Positions 51,423 to 60,651 are shown, numbered from the stretch's first letter. The stretch is 64,000 bases of DNA from CAWCAW01 sp963714125 (GCA_963714125.1 OY970234.1:3038001-3102000); one strand, 5' to 3'. Translations and numbers: made by a program. Notes: generated from the letters alone by a model not told the origin.

Positions 51423-52751
51423 TCACCGACCCAGGATGTCGCGGGCTCGGTACCACCACCCGGCGGCGGGAAGAAGCCACGGCCGGCGAGCCGGCGCCGG
51501 CACCTTCGCCCACGGCTGCTCAGCAAAGACGGGGAGCTCGTCATCTCCGCACAGCCATCGCCCCACCCGTCGACCGAAGTGCAGCGACAGGGCGACACCA
51601 GTGCCGCAGTAACCCATGGCGTAGACGACGCCACTGGCGTCATGACGTCCCACATGCGGGAGGCGATCCACAGTCAGCGCCACCTGACCACCCCAGGCGC
51701 GCTCGATACGCACCCCATGCAGCTGCGGGTGCACACGCACCATGGCCGAGTAAAGGCGGTCCCGAGCTTGCTCGACTGTTGTCGCCGCGAACGACGTACG
51801 ACCACCGAACAGGACACGGGTGCCGTCGGGAGAGAGCCTCCAGTAGTTGAGGAAATTCCTGGTGTCGAAGAACATCCGGCCGCGTGGGCTCACCGCTGCC
51901 GACAGCGCAGCGTCGAGTGGCTCGGTGGCAATGATGAAACTCCCCACTCCCAAGATCCGCTGTCCGAGCCAAGGCACCAGGCGCGTGTCGGTGGTGCCGT
52001 TGGTGGCCACCACCACCTCCTGGGCGCGTATGGGTCCCGACGAGGTGGCGACCGTGAACCCGGCGCCATTGCGCTCGATGCCGAGGGCCGGATGCGACGC
52101 GTGCACTTCGGCGCCGGCCGCCATGGTGGCCTCGGCCAACCCGGCCGCCAGCCGGCCCGGATGGACGGCACCGCTGCGCGCCACGAGCAGCCCGGCTTCG
52201 AATCGATCGGACCCCACCTCGGCGGCCAACTCGTCACGCGCCAGATACCGGGCCTCCTCTCCCACCGAGTGATAGGCGGCCTCCTCGTGGCGCAAGGCGT
52301 TGCGTTGGGCACGGTGATAGGTGAGCTCGAGGTGGCCGCTGCGCTGCCAGCCACAGGAGATCCCGAGTTCCTCGATTGTGCTGGACAGTTCCTCGAAGGC
52401 CGTTACGGTTTCGTCCCACATGCGCCGGCCCGAGGGAACTGCCAACAGCGAGCCGAGGTCATGCTTGGCGCCGGGATGGACCATGCCGCCGTTGCGGCTA
52501 CTGGCTCCGCCGGCGACGGGCCCCTCGTCGAGGACAACGACATGACGGCCTCGACGGGCCAGCTCCAATGCCGCCCCCAGACCCGTATACCCGGCGCCGA
52601 TGACGACGACGTCGGCTTGGGGGGCCAATGCGGCGCTCGAAGCTTCGGGCATGACGACACCCTCGGCCCAGTACGGGGCCGAGACATATGTGGCGGTGAG
52701 CGGGGTTACGTCCGTGGCGCACCTGATCGGCGTCGACGGGGCGGGCGGCAC
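51423..52751 (-). CDS. FAD-dependent amine oxidase (PuuB/DAO-like)
   Basis: A 442-residue flavoprotein. VVVIGAGYTGLGAALELARRG is the FAD-binding loop. ASSRNGGMVHPG is the covalent/near-flavin DAO motif region, and GYCGTGVALSLHFGR near the end closes the FAD site. The N-terminal TATYVSAPYW matches gamma-glutamylputrescine oxidase and related DAO proteins. It is convergent with the aminotransferase and divergent from the Lrp regulator (53 bases apart). Confidence 0.9.
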   Translation of the reverse strand: MPPAPSTPIRCATDVTPLTATYVSAPYWAEGVVMPEASSAALAPQADVVVIGAGYTGLGAALELARRGRHVVVLDEGPVAGGASSRNGGMVHPGAKHDLGSLLAVPSGRRMWDETVTAFEELSSTIEELGISCGWQRSGHLELTYHRAQRNALRHEEAAYHSVGEEARYLARDELAAEVGSDRFEAGLLVARSGAVHPGRLAAGLAEATMAAGAEVHASHPALGIERNGAGFTVATSSGPIRAQEVVVATNGTTDTRLVPWLGQRILGVGSFIIATEPLDAALSAAVSPRGRMFFDTRNFLNYWRLSPDGTRVLFGGRTSFAATTVEQARDRLYSAMVRVHPQLHGVRIERAWGGQVALTVDRLPHVGRHDASGVVYAMGYCGTGVALSLHFGRRVGRWLCGDDELPVFAEQPWAKVPAPARRPWLLPAAGWWYRARDILGR

Positions 52752-52804
52752 ATGACGACAAGGTTGGCACCGAGGCGCACGACGGACAAGGAGGCAGGAG
52801 CATC

Positions 52805-53269
52805 ATGACGCCGGGAGACGCCGTCGTCCTGGACGACATCGACAAACGGATCATCGAGCAGCTGCAACAAGACGGTCGACGTCCCTACACCCAGATGGCG
52901 CCGGCGGTGGGTTTGTCGGAGGCGGCTGTGCGCCAACGCGTCCAGCGCCTTATCGATGCCGGGGTCATGCAGATCGTGGCCGTGACCGATCCCCGCGTCA
53001 TGGGCTACTCCCGTCAGGCCATGATCGGGATAAAGGTGACCGGCGACACGAGAACGGTGGCCGACCAGCTCTCGGCTCTCCCCGAGGTGGAGTACGTGGT
53101 GCTCACCGCCGGTAGCCACGACATCCTCGTCGAAGTGGTCGTCGAAGACGACGAACATCTCATCGAGGTCCTCAACGACAAGATCCGCTCCATCGATGGT
53201 GTTCGGGAAACCGAGGCCTACCTCTATCTGCGCATTCACAAAGAGACCTACCAGTGGGGGGCGCGATGA
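52805..53269 (+). CDS. Lrp/AsnC-family regulator
   Basis: A 154-residue feast/famine regulator. The N-terminal HTH is LDDIDKRIIEQLQQDGRRPYTQMAPAVGLSEAAVRQRVQRL; the C-terminal RAM domain covers residues ~70-145. AGGAGG precedes the ATG. It is coupled to the next aminotransferase (ATGA overlap) and divergent from the oxidase gene, so it probably controls both and perhaps the permease/dehydrogenase promoter. Confidence 0.93.
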   Translation: MTPGDAVVLDDIDKRIIEQLQQDGRRPYTQMAPAVGLSEAAVRQRVQRLIDAGVMQIVAVTDPRVMGYSRQAMIGIKVTGDTRTVADQLSALPEVEYVVLTAGSHDILVEVVVEDDEHLIEVLNDKIRSIDGVRETEAYLYLRIHKETYQWGAR

Positions 53270-54696
53270 GCGGAGCCCGAAACGACGACAGCAGCTCCGA
53301 GGATCGGGCGGCGGCCTGGCAGAAGGCGGCCAAAGCGCACCTGTGGATGCACTTCAGCCGGCTCGGTGCCTACCGGGACAAGGAGATTCCCATCTTCACC
53401 CGCGGCGAAGGGGTGCGCCTGTTCGACCAACACGGGCGCTCGTACCTCGACGCGCTGGCCAGCCTCTTTGTGGTCCAAATCGGCCACGGACGCGCCGAAC
53501 TGGCCGAGGCGGCGCGTCAACAAAGCGAGCAGCTCGCCTACTACCCGATCTGGTCGGCCGCCCATCCGTCGGCTATCGAGCTCGCCGAGCGACTGGCCAC
53601 GCTGGCGCCGGGCGATTTGAACCGCGTGTTTTTCACCACCGGCGGGTCCGAGGCCGTGGAGTCGGCGTGGAAGCTGGCTCGGGCGTACTTCCAAGCCATC
53701 GGCCAACCGCAACGCACCAAGGTCGTGGCGCGCCAACTCGCTTATCACGGCACCACCATGGGGGCTCTGGCCATCACCGGGGTACCGGTCATCAAAAGCC
53801 AGTTCGAACCGCTCGTACCGGGAGCGGTGCATGTGGCCAACACCAACCGGTACCGCTCCGCGTTCAGCGAGGAGATCACCTCCGACGACGAGCGTTTCGC
53901 CGCAGCCTGCGCGCAGGCCATAGAAGACGCCATCATCGCCGAGGGGCCCGACACGGTGGCGGCGGTGTTCTTGGAGCCGCTGCAGAACACCGGAGGATGC
54001 TTCGCGCCGCCGCCGGGTTACTTCGCCCGGGTGCGCCAGATCTGCGATCGCCACGGCGTGTTGCTCGTCTCCGATGAAGTGATCTGTGCGTTCGGCCGCC
54101 TGGGGCACTGGTTCGGCGCGCAGCGCTACGGGTACTTGCCCGACATGATCACCTTCGCCAAAGGCGTGACGTCGGGGTACGCCCCCTTGGGTGGTGTCAT
54201 ATGCCGGGAGTTCCTGGCCGAACCGTTTCTGGTAGGCGACGCCAGCTTCGCCCACGGCATCACCTTTGGAGGCCACCCGGTGTCGTGCGCGGTGGCTCTG
54301 GCCAACCTCGACGTGCTCGACAAAGAGGGCCTCGTCGACCACGTCGCCGCTCACACGTCGGCCTTTGCAGAGCGCCTCGGCGCCCTGAAGGAACTGGACA
54401 TCGTGGGCGATGTGCGCGGCGACGGGTATTTCTGGGCCATCGAGTTGCTCAAGGACCCATCGGACCCCACCGTTCGCTTCACCCCCGCCGAGCGTTCCGC
54501 CCTTATCCGGGGCCACGTCGCACCGGGCTTGCTCGAGGCCGGGCTCATCTGTCGCGCCGACGACCGCGTGGACCCTGTCGTACAGTTCGCCCCCGTGTTG
54601 TCATTTGGCGCCCCCGAGTTCGACGAAATGGAGGACATCGTGCGGTCCGTGCTCGGGCGCGCCCAACGCTGGCTTGAGACTGGCGCCGCCGTCTAG
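53266..54696 (+). CDS. Class-III aminotransferase (omega-amine type)
   Basis: About 476 residues. GGSEAVESAWKLARAYFQ is the cofactor phosphate motif, LVSDEVICAFGRLGHW is the aspartate region, and ITFAKGVTSGYAPLGG holds the PLP lysine. Closest in layout to omega-amino acid:pyruvate or putrescine:pyruvate aminotransferases. ATG 53266 overlaps the Lrp stop; GTG 53254 upstream is unlikely. Together with the dehydrogenase it would turn a diamine into an amino acid. Confidence 0.92.
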   Translation: MSGARNDDSSSEDRAAAWQKAAKAHLWMHFSRLGAYRDKEIPIFTRGEGVRLFDQHGRSYLDALASLFVVQIGHGRAELAEAARQQSEQLAYYPIWSAAHPSAIELAERLATLAPGDLNRVFFTTGGSEAVESAWKLARAYFQAIGQPQRTKVVARQLAYHGTTMGALAITGVPVIKSQFEPLVPGAVHVANTNRYRSAFSEEITSDDERFAAACAQAIEDAIIAEGPDTVAAVFLEPLQNTGGCFAPPPGYFARVRQICDRHGVLLVSDEVICAFGRLGHWFGAQRYGYLPDMITFAKGVTSGYAPLGGVICREFLAEPFLVGDASFAHGITFGGHPVSCAVALANLDVLDKEGLVDHVAAHTSAFAERLGALKELDIVGDVRGDGYFWAIELLKDPSDPTVRFTPAERSALIRGHVAPGLLEAGLICRADDRVDPVVQFAPVLSFGAPEFDEMEDIVRSVLGRAQRWLETGAAV

Positions 54697-54723
54697 GGTG
54701 ATGCCTCCCCAACGGAGGCAACC

Positions 54724-55194
54724 ATGCCGTATGACGACGTCGAAGCCATCCGACAGCTGAAGTACGCCTACTTCCGGCTCCTCGACACCAAAGAGTTCAC
54801 CGAGCTCGGGCAGCTGCTTACCGAGGACGCCACGTCATCGTTCCAATCGGGTCGACTCTCCCATGACGGCCGGGCCGCCATCGTGACGTTCTTGGAGACG
54901 AGCCTCGGCCACAGCGGCATCGTGACCATGCACACCGGGCACCATCCCGAGATCACGCTGACCAGCGCCACGACGGCTACCGGTACGTGGTACCTGGAGG
55001 ACCGTGTTTTCGTTCCCGCCCACGACTTTCGGCTGCTGGGCACGGGCATCTACCAGGACGACTACGTCAAAGTGGGAGACGCCTGGAAGATCAAGCACAC
55101 CGGCTACGACCGCATCTTCGAGGCGCGCTCGTCGTTGGCCAGCGGCGCGGTGCTCGAATTTTCGAGCCGATGGGACACCGAAGAAAAGAAATGA
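54724..55194 (+). CDS. SnoaL-like/NTF2-fold protein
   Basis: A 156-residue protein with the NTF2 cone-fold pattern: IRQLKYAYFRLLDTKEFTELGQLLTEDATSSF near the start and GDAWKIKHTGYDRIFE at the end. GGAGG precedes the ATG. Relatives include polyketide cyclases and ketosteroid isomerases and proteins with no known activity. It lies 27 bases after the aminotransferase on the same strand. Confidence 0.85.
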   Translation: MPYDDVEAIRQLKYAYFRLLDTKEFTELGQLLTEDATSSFQSGRLSHDGRAAIVTFLETSLGHSGIVTMHTGHHPEITLTSATTATGTWYLEDRVFVPAHDFRLLGTGIYQDDYVKVGDAWKIKHTGYDRIFEARSSLASGAVLEFSSRWDTEEKK

Positions 55195-55206
55195 GCCGGT
55201 AGCCGG

Positions 55207-56178
55207 CTACGGCACCAGCACGACCTTGCCGGTGTGCGAGCGGTCGAGCAACGCGGCCATGACGGCGGCGGCATCGGCCAGAGGCCTCTCCTGCGGCGTC
55301 GTGGGATGAAGACGCCCCTGATCCACGAGCGCCACCAGTTCGTCGAGAACCTCTCGGTTCCCCTCGGGACTTCCCATGGCCCACGCCCCCCAGTCGACAC
55401 CGACCACCGTGCGGTTGCGAAGAAGCACCTGGTTGAGCGGCACTGAAGCGATAGGCCCTGAAGCGAATCCGATCACACACAGCCGGCCAAACTCCTTGGT
55501 GGCGCGCAGGGCGGGCTCGCTGTGGCGACCTCCCACCGGGTCAATGACCACATCGACGCCGCCATCGGAGAGCTCACGGGCCCGGGTTTTGAGGTCTTCG
55601 TCTTCGTAGGCGATGGTGAACTGCGCCCCCATGGCGGCGGCCGCCGCGCATTTCTCCGGGCTTGAGGCGGCACCAATGACGCGCGCCCCCAGGCAACGCG
55701 CCACGTCAACAGCGGCCAGGCCGATACCGCCGCCGGCACCGAGCACGAGCACCCAATCGCCGCCGACCACCGAGGTCCGTCGAGTCATGGCGAACCACGC
55801 CGTGGAATAGCTCTGGATGAAAGCGGCCGCCTGTCCAAAGTCCAAGTGTTCGGGGATTACCCTCACCGACCCGGCGGGAATGACGATCTGCTCGGAAAAC
55901 GCCCCGAAGCCCGTCATGGCCATGACCCTGTCTCCGACGCCGAGTTCGGTGACGCCATCGCCTACCGCGCTCACCACGCCGGAGATCTCTCCGCCGGGGA
56001 CATAGGGAACCGGAGGCTTCATCTGATAGCGGCCTTGGCAGATCAGGCCATCGACGAAGTTCACACCCGCGGCGCGCAGCTCCACCACCACGTGTCCGGT
56101 CCTCGGCTCCGGATCCGGACGTTGCTCGACCCCCACGGAGTCGAGCGAACCGAGCTCATTGCACACCACGACGCGCAC
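55207..56178 (-). CDS. NADPH:quinone reductase-like zinc-independent oxidoreductase
   Basis: A 323-residue MDR-superfamily enzyme. GVNFVDGLICQGRYQMKPPVPYVPG is the quinone reductase N-terminus, VLVLGAGGGIGLAAVDVARCLGARVIGAASS is the NADPH loop. No zinc-binding Cys cluster is seen. It could reduce quinones or alpha,beta-unsaturated carbonyls. It is divergent from the dehalogenase with 58 bases between. Confidence 0.92.
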   Translation of the reverse strand: MRVVVCNELGSLDSVGVEQRPDPEPRTGHVVVELRAAGVNFVDGLICQGRYQMKPPVPYVPGGEISGVVSAVGDGVTELGVGDRVMAMTGFGAFSEQIVIPAGSVRVIPEHLDFGQAAAFIQSYSTAWFAMTRRTSVVGGDWVLVLGAGGGIGLAAVDVARCLGARVIGAASSPEKCAAAAAMGAQFTIAYEDEDLKTRARELSDGGVDVVIDPVGGRHSEPALRATKEFGRLCVIGFASGPIASVPLNQVLLRNRTVVGVDWGAWAMGSPEGNREVLDELVALVDQGRLHPTTPQERPLADAAAVMAALLDRSHTGKVVLVP

Positions 56179-56236
56179 AGCAGCAGGTTAGTCAGGCCGC
56201 TGCCGCCCGGACCGTCGTTGGCTACCCTGGGCCCCC

Positions 56237-57160
56237 ATGGACGTGATGCGCACCCCCGACGAACGCTTTGCCGGGCTCCCCGGTTATGACTTCGAACCGC
56301 ATTACGTCGAGGTGGCGAGCGGCGACTCAAGCGGCCCGTTGCGCGTGCACTACGTGGACGAGGGCTCACCGTCAGCTCCCGAGGTCGTGATCTTGCTGCA
56401 CGGCGAGCCGTCGTGGTCATTTCTTTACCGCCACATGGTGCCCGTGCTGGCCGAGGCCGGATTCCGGGTCATCGCTCCCGATCTGATCGGCTTCGGCCGA
56501 TCCGACAAACCCGCTTCTCGACGCGATTACACCTACGAGCGTCACGTGCAGTGGATGCGCAGCGCACTCTTCGACGCCTTGGGACTGACGGGCGCCACCG
56601 TGGTCGGGCAGGACTGGGGCGGGCTCATCGGACTGCGGTTGGTGGCCGAACACCCGGAACGGTTCCGTCGGGTGGTGGCCGCCAATACGGGGCTGCCCAC
56701 CGGGGACACGGACATGGGCGAGGCTTTTATGGCGTGGCAGAAATTCTCCCAAGAAGTCCCCGAGCTCCCCGTAGGGCGCATCGTGTCAAGCGGGTGCACG
56801 ACGCAGCTGAGCGATGACGTGGTGGCCGCCTATGACGCACCTTTCCCTGACGAGACCTACAAAGAAGGGGCCCGCCAGTTTCCGCTGCTGGTACCCACCA
56901 AGCCCGATGACCCCGCCACCGAGGCCAACCGACGAGCGTGGGACATCCTGAAGGGATTCGACAAGCCGTTCCTATGCGCCTTCAGCGACAGCGATCCCAT
57001 CACCAAGGGCGCTGACCGACTGTTCCTCGAACTCGTGCCTGGGGCCCGCGGCCGCTCGCACCCCACCATCGCAGGCGGCGGCCATTTCCTCCAAGAGGAC
57101 AGGCCGCTACCGCTGGCATCCGCCGTCATCGACTTCGTGCGAGCCAACCCGGCCGGCTGA
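56237..57160 (+). CDS. Haloalkane dehalogenase (subfamily I-like)
   Basis: A 307-residue alpha/beta hydrolase. LLHGEPSWSFLYRHMVP is the oxyanion-hole HGEP motif. The nucleophile Asp with adjacent halide-binding Trp is in VVGQDWGGLIGLR, the acid Asp in FSDSDPITKG, and the His in GGGHFLQED. This order fits HLD-I (DhlA/DppA type), which hydrolyses carbon-halogen bonds to alcohols. A TACCCT about 10 bases before the ATG may be the -10, making the mRNA nearly leaderless. Confidence 0.9.
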   Translation: MDVMRTPDERFAGLPGYDFEPHYVEVASGDSSGPLRVHYVDEGSPSAPEVVILLHGEPSWSFLYRHMVPVLAEAGFRVIAPDLIGFGRSDKPASRRDYTYERHVQWMRSALFDALGLTGATVVGQDWGGLIGLRLVAEHPERFRRVVAANTGLPTGDTDMGEAFMAWQKFSQEVPELPVGRIVSSGCTTQLSDDVVAAYDAPFPDETYKEGARQFPLLVPTKPDDPATEANRRAWDILKGFDKPFLCAFSDSDPITKGADRLFLELVPGARGRSHPTIAGGGHFLQEDRPLPLASAVIDFVRANPAG

Positions 57161-57202
57161 GCCAACCCGACCCACCGGCCCGACGACCCCGTCCCCGGCG
57201 CC

Positions 57203-57805
57203 TTATGACAGAGCCGGCGGATCCACCGTGACGTTGTAGCGGTGCAGCACCGGTGCGTCGGCACCCCATCCGATCGTGGTCACCGACGCCGTCGAGAGAT
57301 ACAGCCTCCAGACCACCGCATCATCGACGCCGAGCGCCCACGCCACGGCGGCTTTGATGGGTGAGACGTGACTCACCACGACGACGTCGCCGGCGTCGCT
57401 GCGGGCCCCTTCGCCAGGACGTGCGAACAGCTCCTCACACGCGCTGCGGACGCGCCGTCCCACTTCGGCGAGCGATTCGCCCCCCTGGGGCCGGTAGCCG
57501 GTGTCGGTTCGCCAGCGCTGCCACACCGCGGCGGGGACCGAACGCAGCGCCTCGCCCTCTTGGTCGCCATAGTCGACCTCGATCCACCGTTCGTCGACCG
57601 AAACCCGAAGGTCACCCGCCAATGCCGCCGCGGTGTGGCGGGCCCGCACCAAGGGGCTCGTGATGACCGTGGTGATCTCACCCAGCGCGCCGGCCACGGC
57701 GGCCACTTGGGCCCGGCCCCGGTCGGTCAGCGGGGAGTCGGACCGGCCCAGCAATACCCCCGCCGCGTTACCGGCCGCTTCGCCATGACGCACGAGGACG
57801 AGCAT
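57203..57805 (-). CDS. Histidine phosphatase family protein
   Basis: About 200 residues. MLVLVRHGEAAGN is the RHG motif with the phosphorylated His; the second His lies in VVVVSHVSPIKA, and ITSPLVRARHTA gives the second arginine. A phosphoglycerate-mutase fold phosphatase; the substrate could be a phosphosugar, alpha-ribazole phosphate or other. ATG 57805 is chosen 10 bases from the zinc-ribbon gene stop; the longer frame is antisense to it. Confidence 0.92.
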   Translation of the reverse strand: MLVLVRHGEAAGNAAGVLLGRSDSPLTDRGRAQVAAVAGALGEITTVITSPLVRARHTAAALAGDLRVSVDERWIEVDYGDQEGEALRSVPAAVWQRWRTDTGYRPQGGESLAEVGRRVRSACEELFARPGEGARSDAGDVVVVSHVSPIKAAVAWALGVDDAVVWRLYLSTASVTTIGWGADAPVLHRYNVTVDPPALS

Positions 57806-57815
57806 GGAACTGTTC

Positions 57816-58547
57816 TCACCGCACCAGGATGCGACCACACTGGTCGCAGGTGATGACGACGTCGGCCGCCGCCTTTCGGATGCGATCGACCTCCATGGCG
57901 GGAAGCGCCAGGTGGCAGCCACCACACGACTCCCCCACCAGGCGGGCCGCACCGGTTCCACCGAGCTTCTTGCGCAGCACCTCGTAGCGGGCCAAAAGAT
58001 CGGCAGGGACACCGTCGGCGGCGGCCTGGCGTTCAATGGTCTGGGTGGCGATGTCGGCCTCGATGGTGATCTCAGCCTCGCTTATGGTCTCGCGCAGCCG
58101 CTCGACGTTGCTTTGGAAGGCGCTGCGCTCGTCGTCAGCCGCCTGCAGTACCCGATCGATGGGCTCGAGCGCCTCCATCACCTCTATCTCGCGGTCTTCG
58201 AGCTCCGAGATGTGGCGAGCGAGGTGACGGACCTCGTCGTCCATGGCCTTGAGGTCGCGCGAGGAGGCGACCTGGCCCCCGTACAATCGCTTCTCGATCT
58301 CAGCGCGGCGGGTGCGGCCCGATTCGATCTGTGCCTCTAGCGCGGCCTGCCGGGCCCCGAGCTCACCACGCTCGACGCGCACGTCTTTGGTACGAACCTC
58401 GATGTCAGCCAGACGCCGCTGGATGTCGGCCAGCTCGGCGCGCTCGGGCATGGTGTCGCGTCGGTGACGCATCTGATCGATGACGGTGTCGTGGTCCTGG
58501 ACCTCGAGAAGACGGCCAAGAGGACCGGTCGCGGACTCAGGAGTCAT
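57816..58547 (-). CDS. Coiled-coil protein with C4 zinc ribbon
   Basis: About 243 residues. Residues ~1-175 form a long antiparallel coiled coil (LADIQRRLADIEVRTKDVRVERGELGARQ). The C-terminus carries CGGCHLALP and CDQCGRILVR, a four-Cys zinc ribbon (DUF164/CT398 family). Such proteins are thought to bind transport or RNA machinery. The start overlaps the Nudix stop as ATGA, and a phosphatase gene follows, forming a three-gene unit. Confidence 0.9.
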   Translation of the reverse strand: MTPESATGPLGRLLEVQDHDTVIDQMRHRRDTMPERAELADIQRRLADIEVRTKDVRVERGELGARQAALEAQIESGRTRRAEIEKRLYGGQVASSRDLKAMDDEVRHLARHISELEDREIEVMEALEPIDRVLQAADDERSAFQSNVERLRETISEAEITIEADIATQTIERQAAADGVPADLLARYEVLRKKLGGTGAARLVGESCGGCHLALPAMEVDRIRKAAADVVITCDQCGRILVR

Positions 58548-59107
58548 TGCGTCACGCTCCTGCTGACGGCATGGCGCGCCACCCGCAGGGCGCCCACGAG
58601 GCCGTCGTCGGCCAGCTCCATGGCTTCGTCCCACGAGCACCACCGCACATCGGGGCTCTCGCCCGGGGGTGGGGCGGGATCAGCGTCTTGTGCCTCGAGG
58701 AGATAGCGCAGGTCGAGATGGACGTGGCCGTCGGCGGCCTCGTGGACGTCCACATGGATGAGCTGCGGTATCCCACGCGGGTGGGCCACCGTCAGACCCG
58801 TCTCCTCGGCCGACTCTCGCAGCGCGGCTTCCCAGGGCGCCTCGCCCGGCTCCAGGTGCCCGCCGGGTTGAATCCACTTTTGCAGGCGCTTGTGCAGATG
58901 GAGCACGGTGCCGCGGGGGCCAACAATCACGGCCGAACCGGTGACGTGCCGAGGATCCGGAGACGTCGTGAACGGGTTGACCAGCTCGTCGAGCGCCGCC
59001 AGCACCGCCGCGTAGGCGTCGAACTCGCGGCGGTCGACGGGTCGATGGTCGCGCAACGTGGCTCGCACGGCCCCGGTGAGCTGCGCCGGCGAGTTGCCTG
59101 GGGACAC
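58544..59107 (-). CDS. Nudix hydrolase
   Basis: A 187-residue enzyme. The Nudix box GGHLEPGEAPWEAALRESAEETGL is complete (GxxxxxE, REUXEEXGU). An N-terminal helical extension of ~55 residues precedes it. It hydrolyses a nucleoside diphosphate linked to X; the substrate cannot be assigned. Coupled to the zinc-ribbon gene. Confidence 0.92.
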   Translation of the reverse strand: MSPGNSPAQLTGAVRATLRDHRPVDRREFDAYAAVLAALDELVNPFTTSPDPRHVTGSAVIVGPRGTVLHLHKRLQKWIQPGGHLEPGEAPWEAALRESAEETGLTVAHPRGIPQLIHVDVHEAADGHVHLDLRYLLEAQDADPAPPPGESPDVRWCSWDEAMELADDGLVGALRVARHAVSRSVTQ

Positions 59108-59213
59108 GGTCCATCCCTACCACACCGCAGGCGGGTCCAGCCTGCCACCGTGTGTGGCCACGGGAAGGCGGCCCGGGGCGTGACTGCAATTCCGAGTCCA
59201 AAGCGCGCAAGAT

Positions 59214-60383
59214 GTGGGGGTGAGACAGACGCTGCGGTTGGGCACCTACGCCGGTATCCCCATCGGGATGAACTGGAGCGTCGTCGTCATCTTCGGGCTC
59301 ATCACCTGGGAGCTCGCCGATATGGTCCTCCCCGACTACGGCGGTGGCACCTCGTCGTCGTACTGGGTAGCCGCCGTAGCGGCGGCCGCGTTGTTCTTCT
59401 TTTCGCTGCTCGCCCACGAAGTGGCCCATGCCGTGGTGGCCAGGCGCAACGGGGTGGGGGTGCACTCGATCACCTTGTGGTTGTTCGGCGGTGTCGCCCA
59501 GCTCGAAGGAGAAGCGTTGAGCCCGGGCGCCGACTTCCGCATCGCGGCGGTGGGTCCGGGGACAAGCATCGTGCTCGGGGCCCTGTTCGGGTCGCTCGAG
59601 GTGCTGGCCCAGCGCGCCGGCGTCCAGGGGCTTCCCGTCGACGTTCTCAAGTGGCTCTGTTACATCAACATCCTGCTGGCGGCGTTCAACCTCATCCCCG
59701 CCGCCCCCCTCGACGGCGGTCGCATCCTGAGAGCCGGCCTGTGGCGCCGCTCGGGTGACCAGGGGCGCGCTTCGGTGACGGCGTCGCGTGCCGGTCGAGG
59801 GTTCGGCATCGGCTTGATCGCCGTGGGCCTCGTCGCGTGCGTCGTTGGAGATGCCTTTGGGCTTTGGCTGGCCTTCATGGGGTGGTTCTTGTTCAGCGCC
59901 GCTCGCGCCGAGGAAGGTGGGGCCCGGCTGCGCAACGGCCTCGTCGGACGGCGCGTCAGCGATGTGATGCTGCACCAGCCTCCGGCGTTGCCCGCGGCGA
60001 TGACCGTGGCCGAGGTATGGCGTGGGTATGTCCCGTGGCTCCGGGGTGAAGCCGTGGCCGTGACCGGGGTATCGGGATGGCTCGAAGGGGTCCTCACGAT
60101 GGACCAGTTGCGGTCGGTGCCGTCCGACGCATCGGCGTCCACCAGGATCGGCTCTATCGCCATACCCATGGCTTCGGTGCTCGTCGCCTATCCCGATGAG
60201 TCCATGATCGACCTTCTGCATCGTATGCAAGGCCACGAAGGGCCCGCCGTGGTCCTTGACGGCGAGGGGCGATTCATCGGCCTGGTCACCCCGATGGACG
60301 TGCAGCGCGCCGCCCAACAGATCACGGCGGGGGGACGGCCGGAATTCGAACGGCCAGCCATCGGGTCCCCGACTCCACGCTAA
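59214..60383 (+). CDS. Site-2 protease-type membrane metalloprotease with CBS domain
   Basis: A 389-residue M50 peptidase. The zinc site LLAHEVAHAVVARRNG (HExxH) lies in a membrane helix, the third ligand in LNLIPAAPLDGGRILR. About six hydrophobic helices cover the first ~230 residues, followed by a CBS-like domain that may sense nucleotides. Related to SpoIVFB/Rip3-type intramembrane proteases that release anti-sigma or membrane regulators. GTG 59214 or 59220 could be the start. It overlaps the cupin gene end by 62 bases. Confidence 0.9.
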   Translation: MGVRQTLRLGTYAGIPIGMNWSVVVIFGLITWELADMVLPDYGGGTSSSYWVAAVAAAALFFFSLLAHEVAHAVVARRNGVGVHSITLWLFGGVAQLEGEALSPGADFRIAAVGPGTSIVLGALFGSLEVLAQRAGVQGLPVDVLKWLCYINILLAAFNLIPAAPLDGGRILRAGLWRRSGDQGRASVTASRAGRGFGIGLIAVGLVACVVGDAFGLWLAFMGWFLFSAARAEEGGARLRNGLVGRRVSDVMLHQPPALPAAMTVAEVWRGYVPWLRGEAVAVTGVSGWLEGVLTMDQLRSVPSDASASTRIGSIAIPMASVLVAYPDESMIDLLHRMQGHEGPAVVLDGEGRFIGLVTPMDVQRAAQQITAGGRPEFERPAIGSPTPR

Positions 60384-60651
60384 GCAGGCGGTGAGGCACA
60401 CCGGCCGGAAGCACCACCCAATCACCGACACCCATGGCGACCGTCGTGTCGTCCACCTCGAGCACGGCGCCGCCGCTCATGACGAGCACCCATTCGACGT
60501 GGTCCTGGAGATATTCGATCGGACCCGTGACCGCACCGCTCAGGATGTCTTCGATGGCCACGCCATTGAGCTCGACCAGCCCTTCGATGTCCTCACCAAT
60601 TGCCGGGGGCACGGCGCGGGCCGCTATATGTCCCCGAAGTGGCGCCGTCAT
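60322..60651 (-). CDS. Small cupin-domain protein
   Basis: About 109 residues. EWVLVMSGGAVLEVDDTTVAM and GDWVVLPAGVPHRLLS are the two cupin motifs; the first has a reduced metal-binding set (no HxH). ATG 60651 overlaps the stop of the membrane protein gene as ATGA. The longer open frame is antisense to that gene's end. Function unknown. Confidence 0.82.
   Translation of the reverse strand: MTAPLRGHIAARAVPPAIGEDIEGLVELNGVAIEDILSGAVTGPIEYLQDHVEWVLVMSGGAVLEVDDTTVAMGVGDWVVLPAGVPHRLLSVESGTRWLAVRIPAVPPP

Noticed and set aside
60320..60380. A tRNA-like GGAATTCGAACGGCC stretch
   Set aside because: The T-arm stem does not pair correctly, no acceptor or anticodon arm can be drawn, and it lies inside the coding end of the M50 protease.
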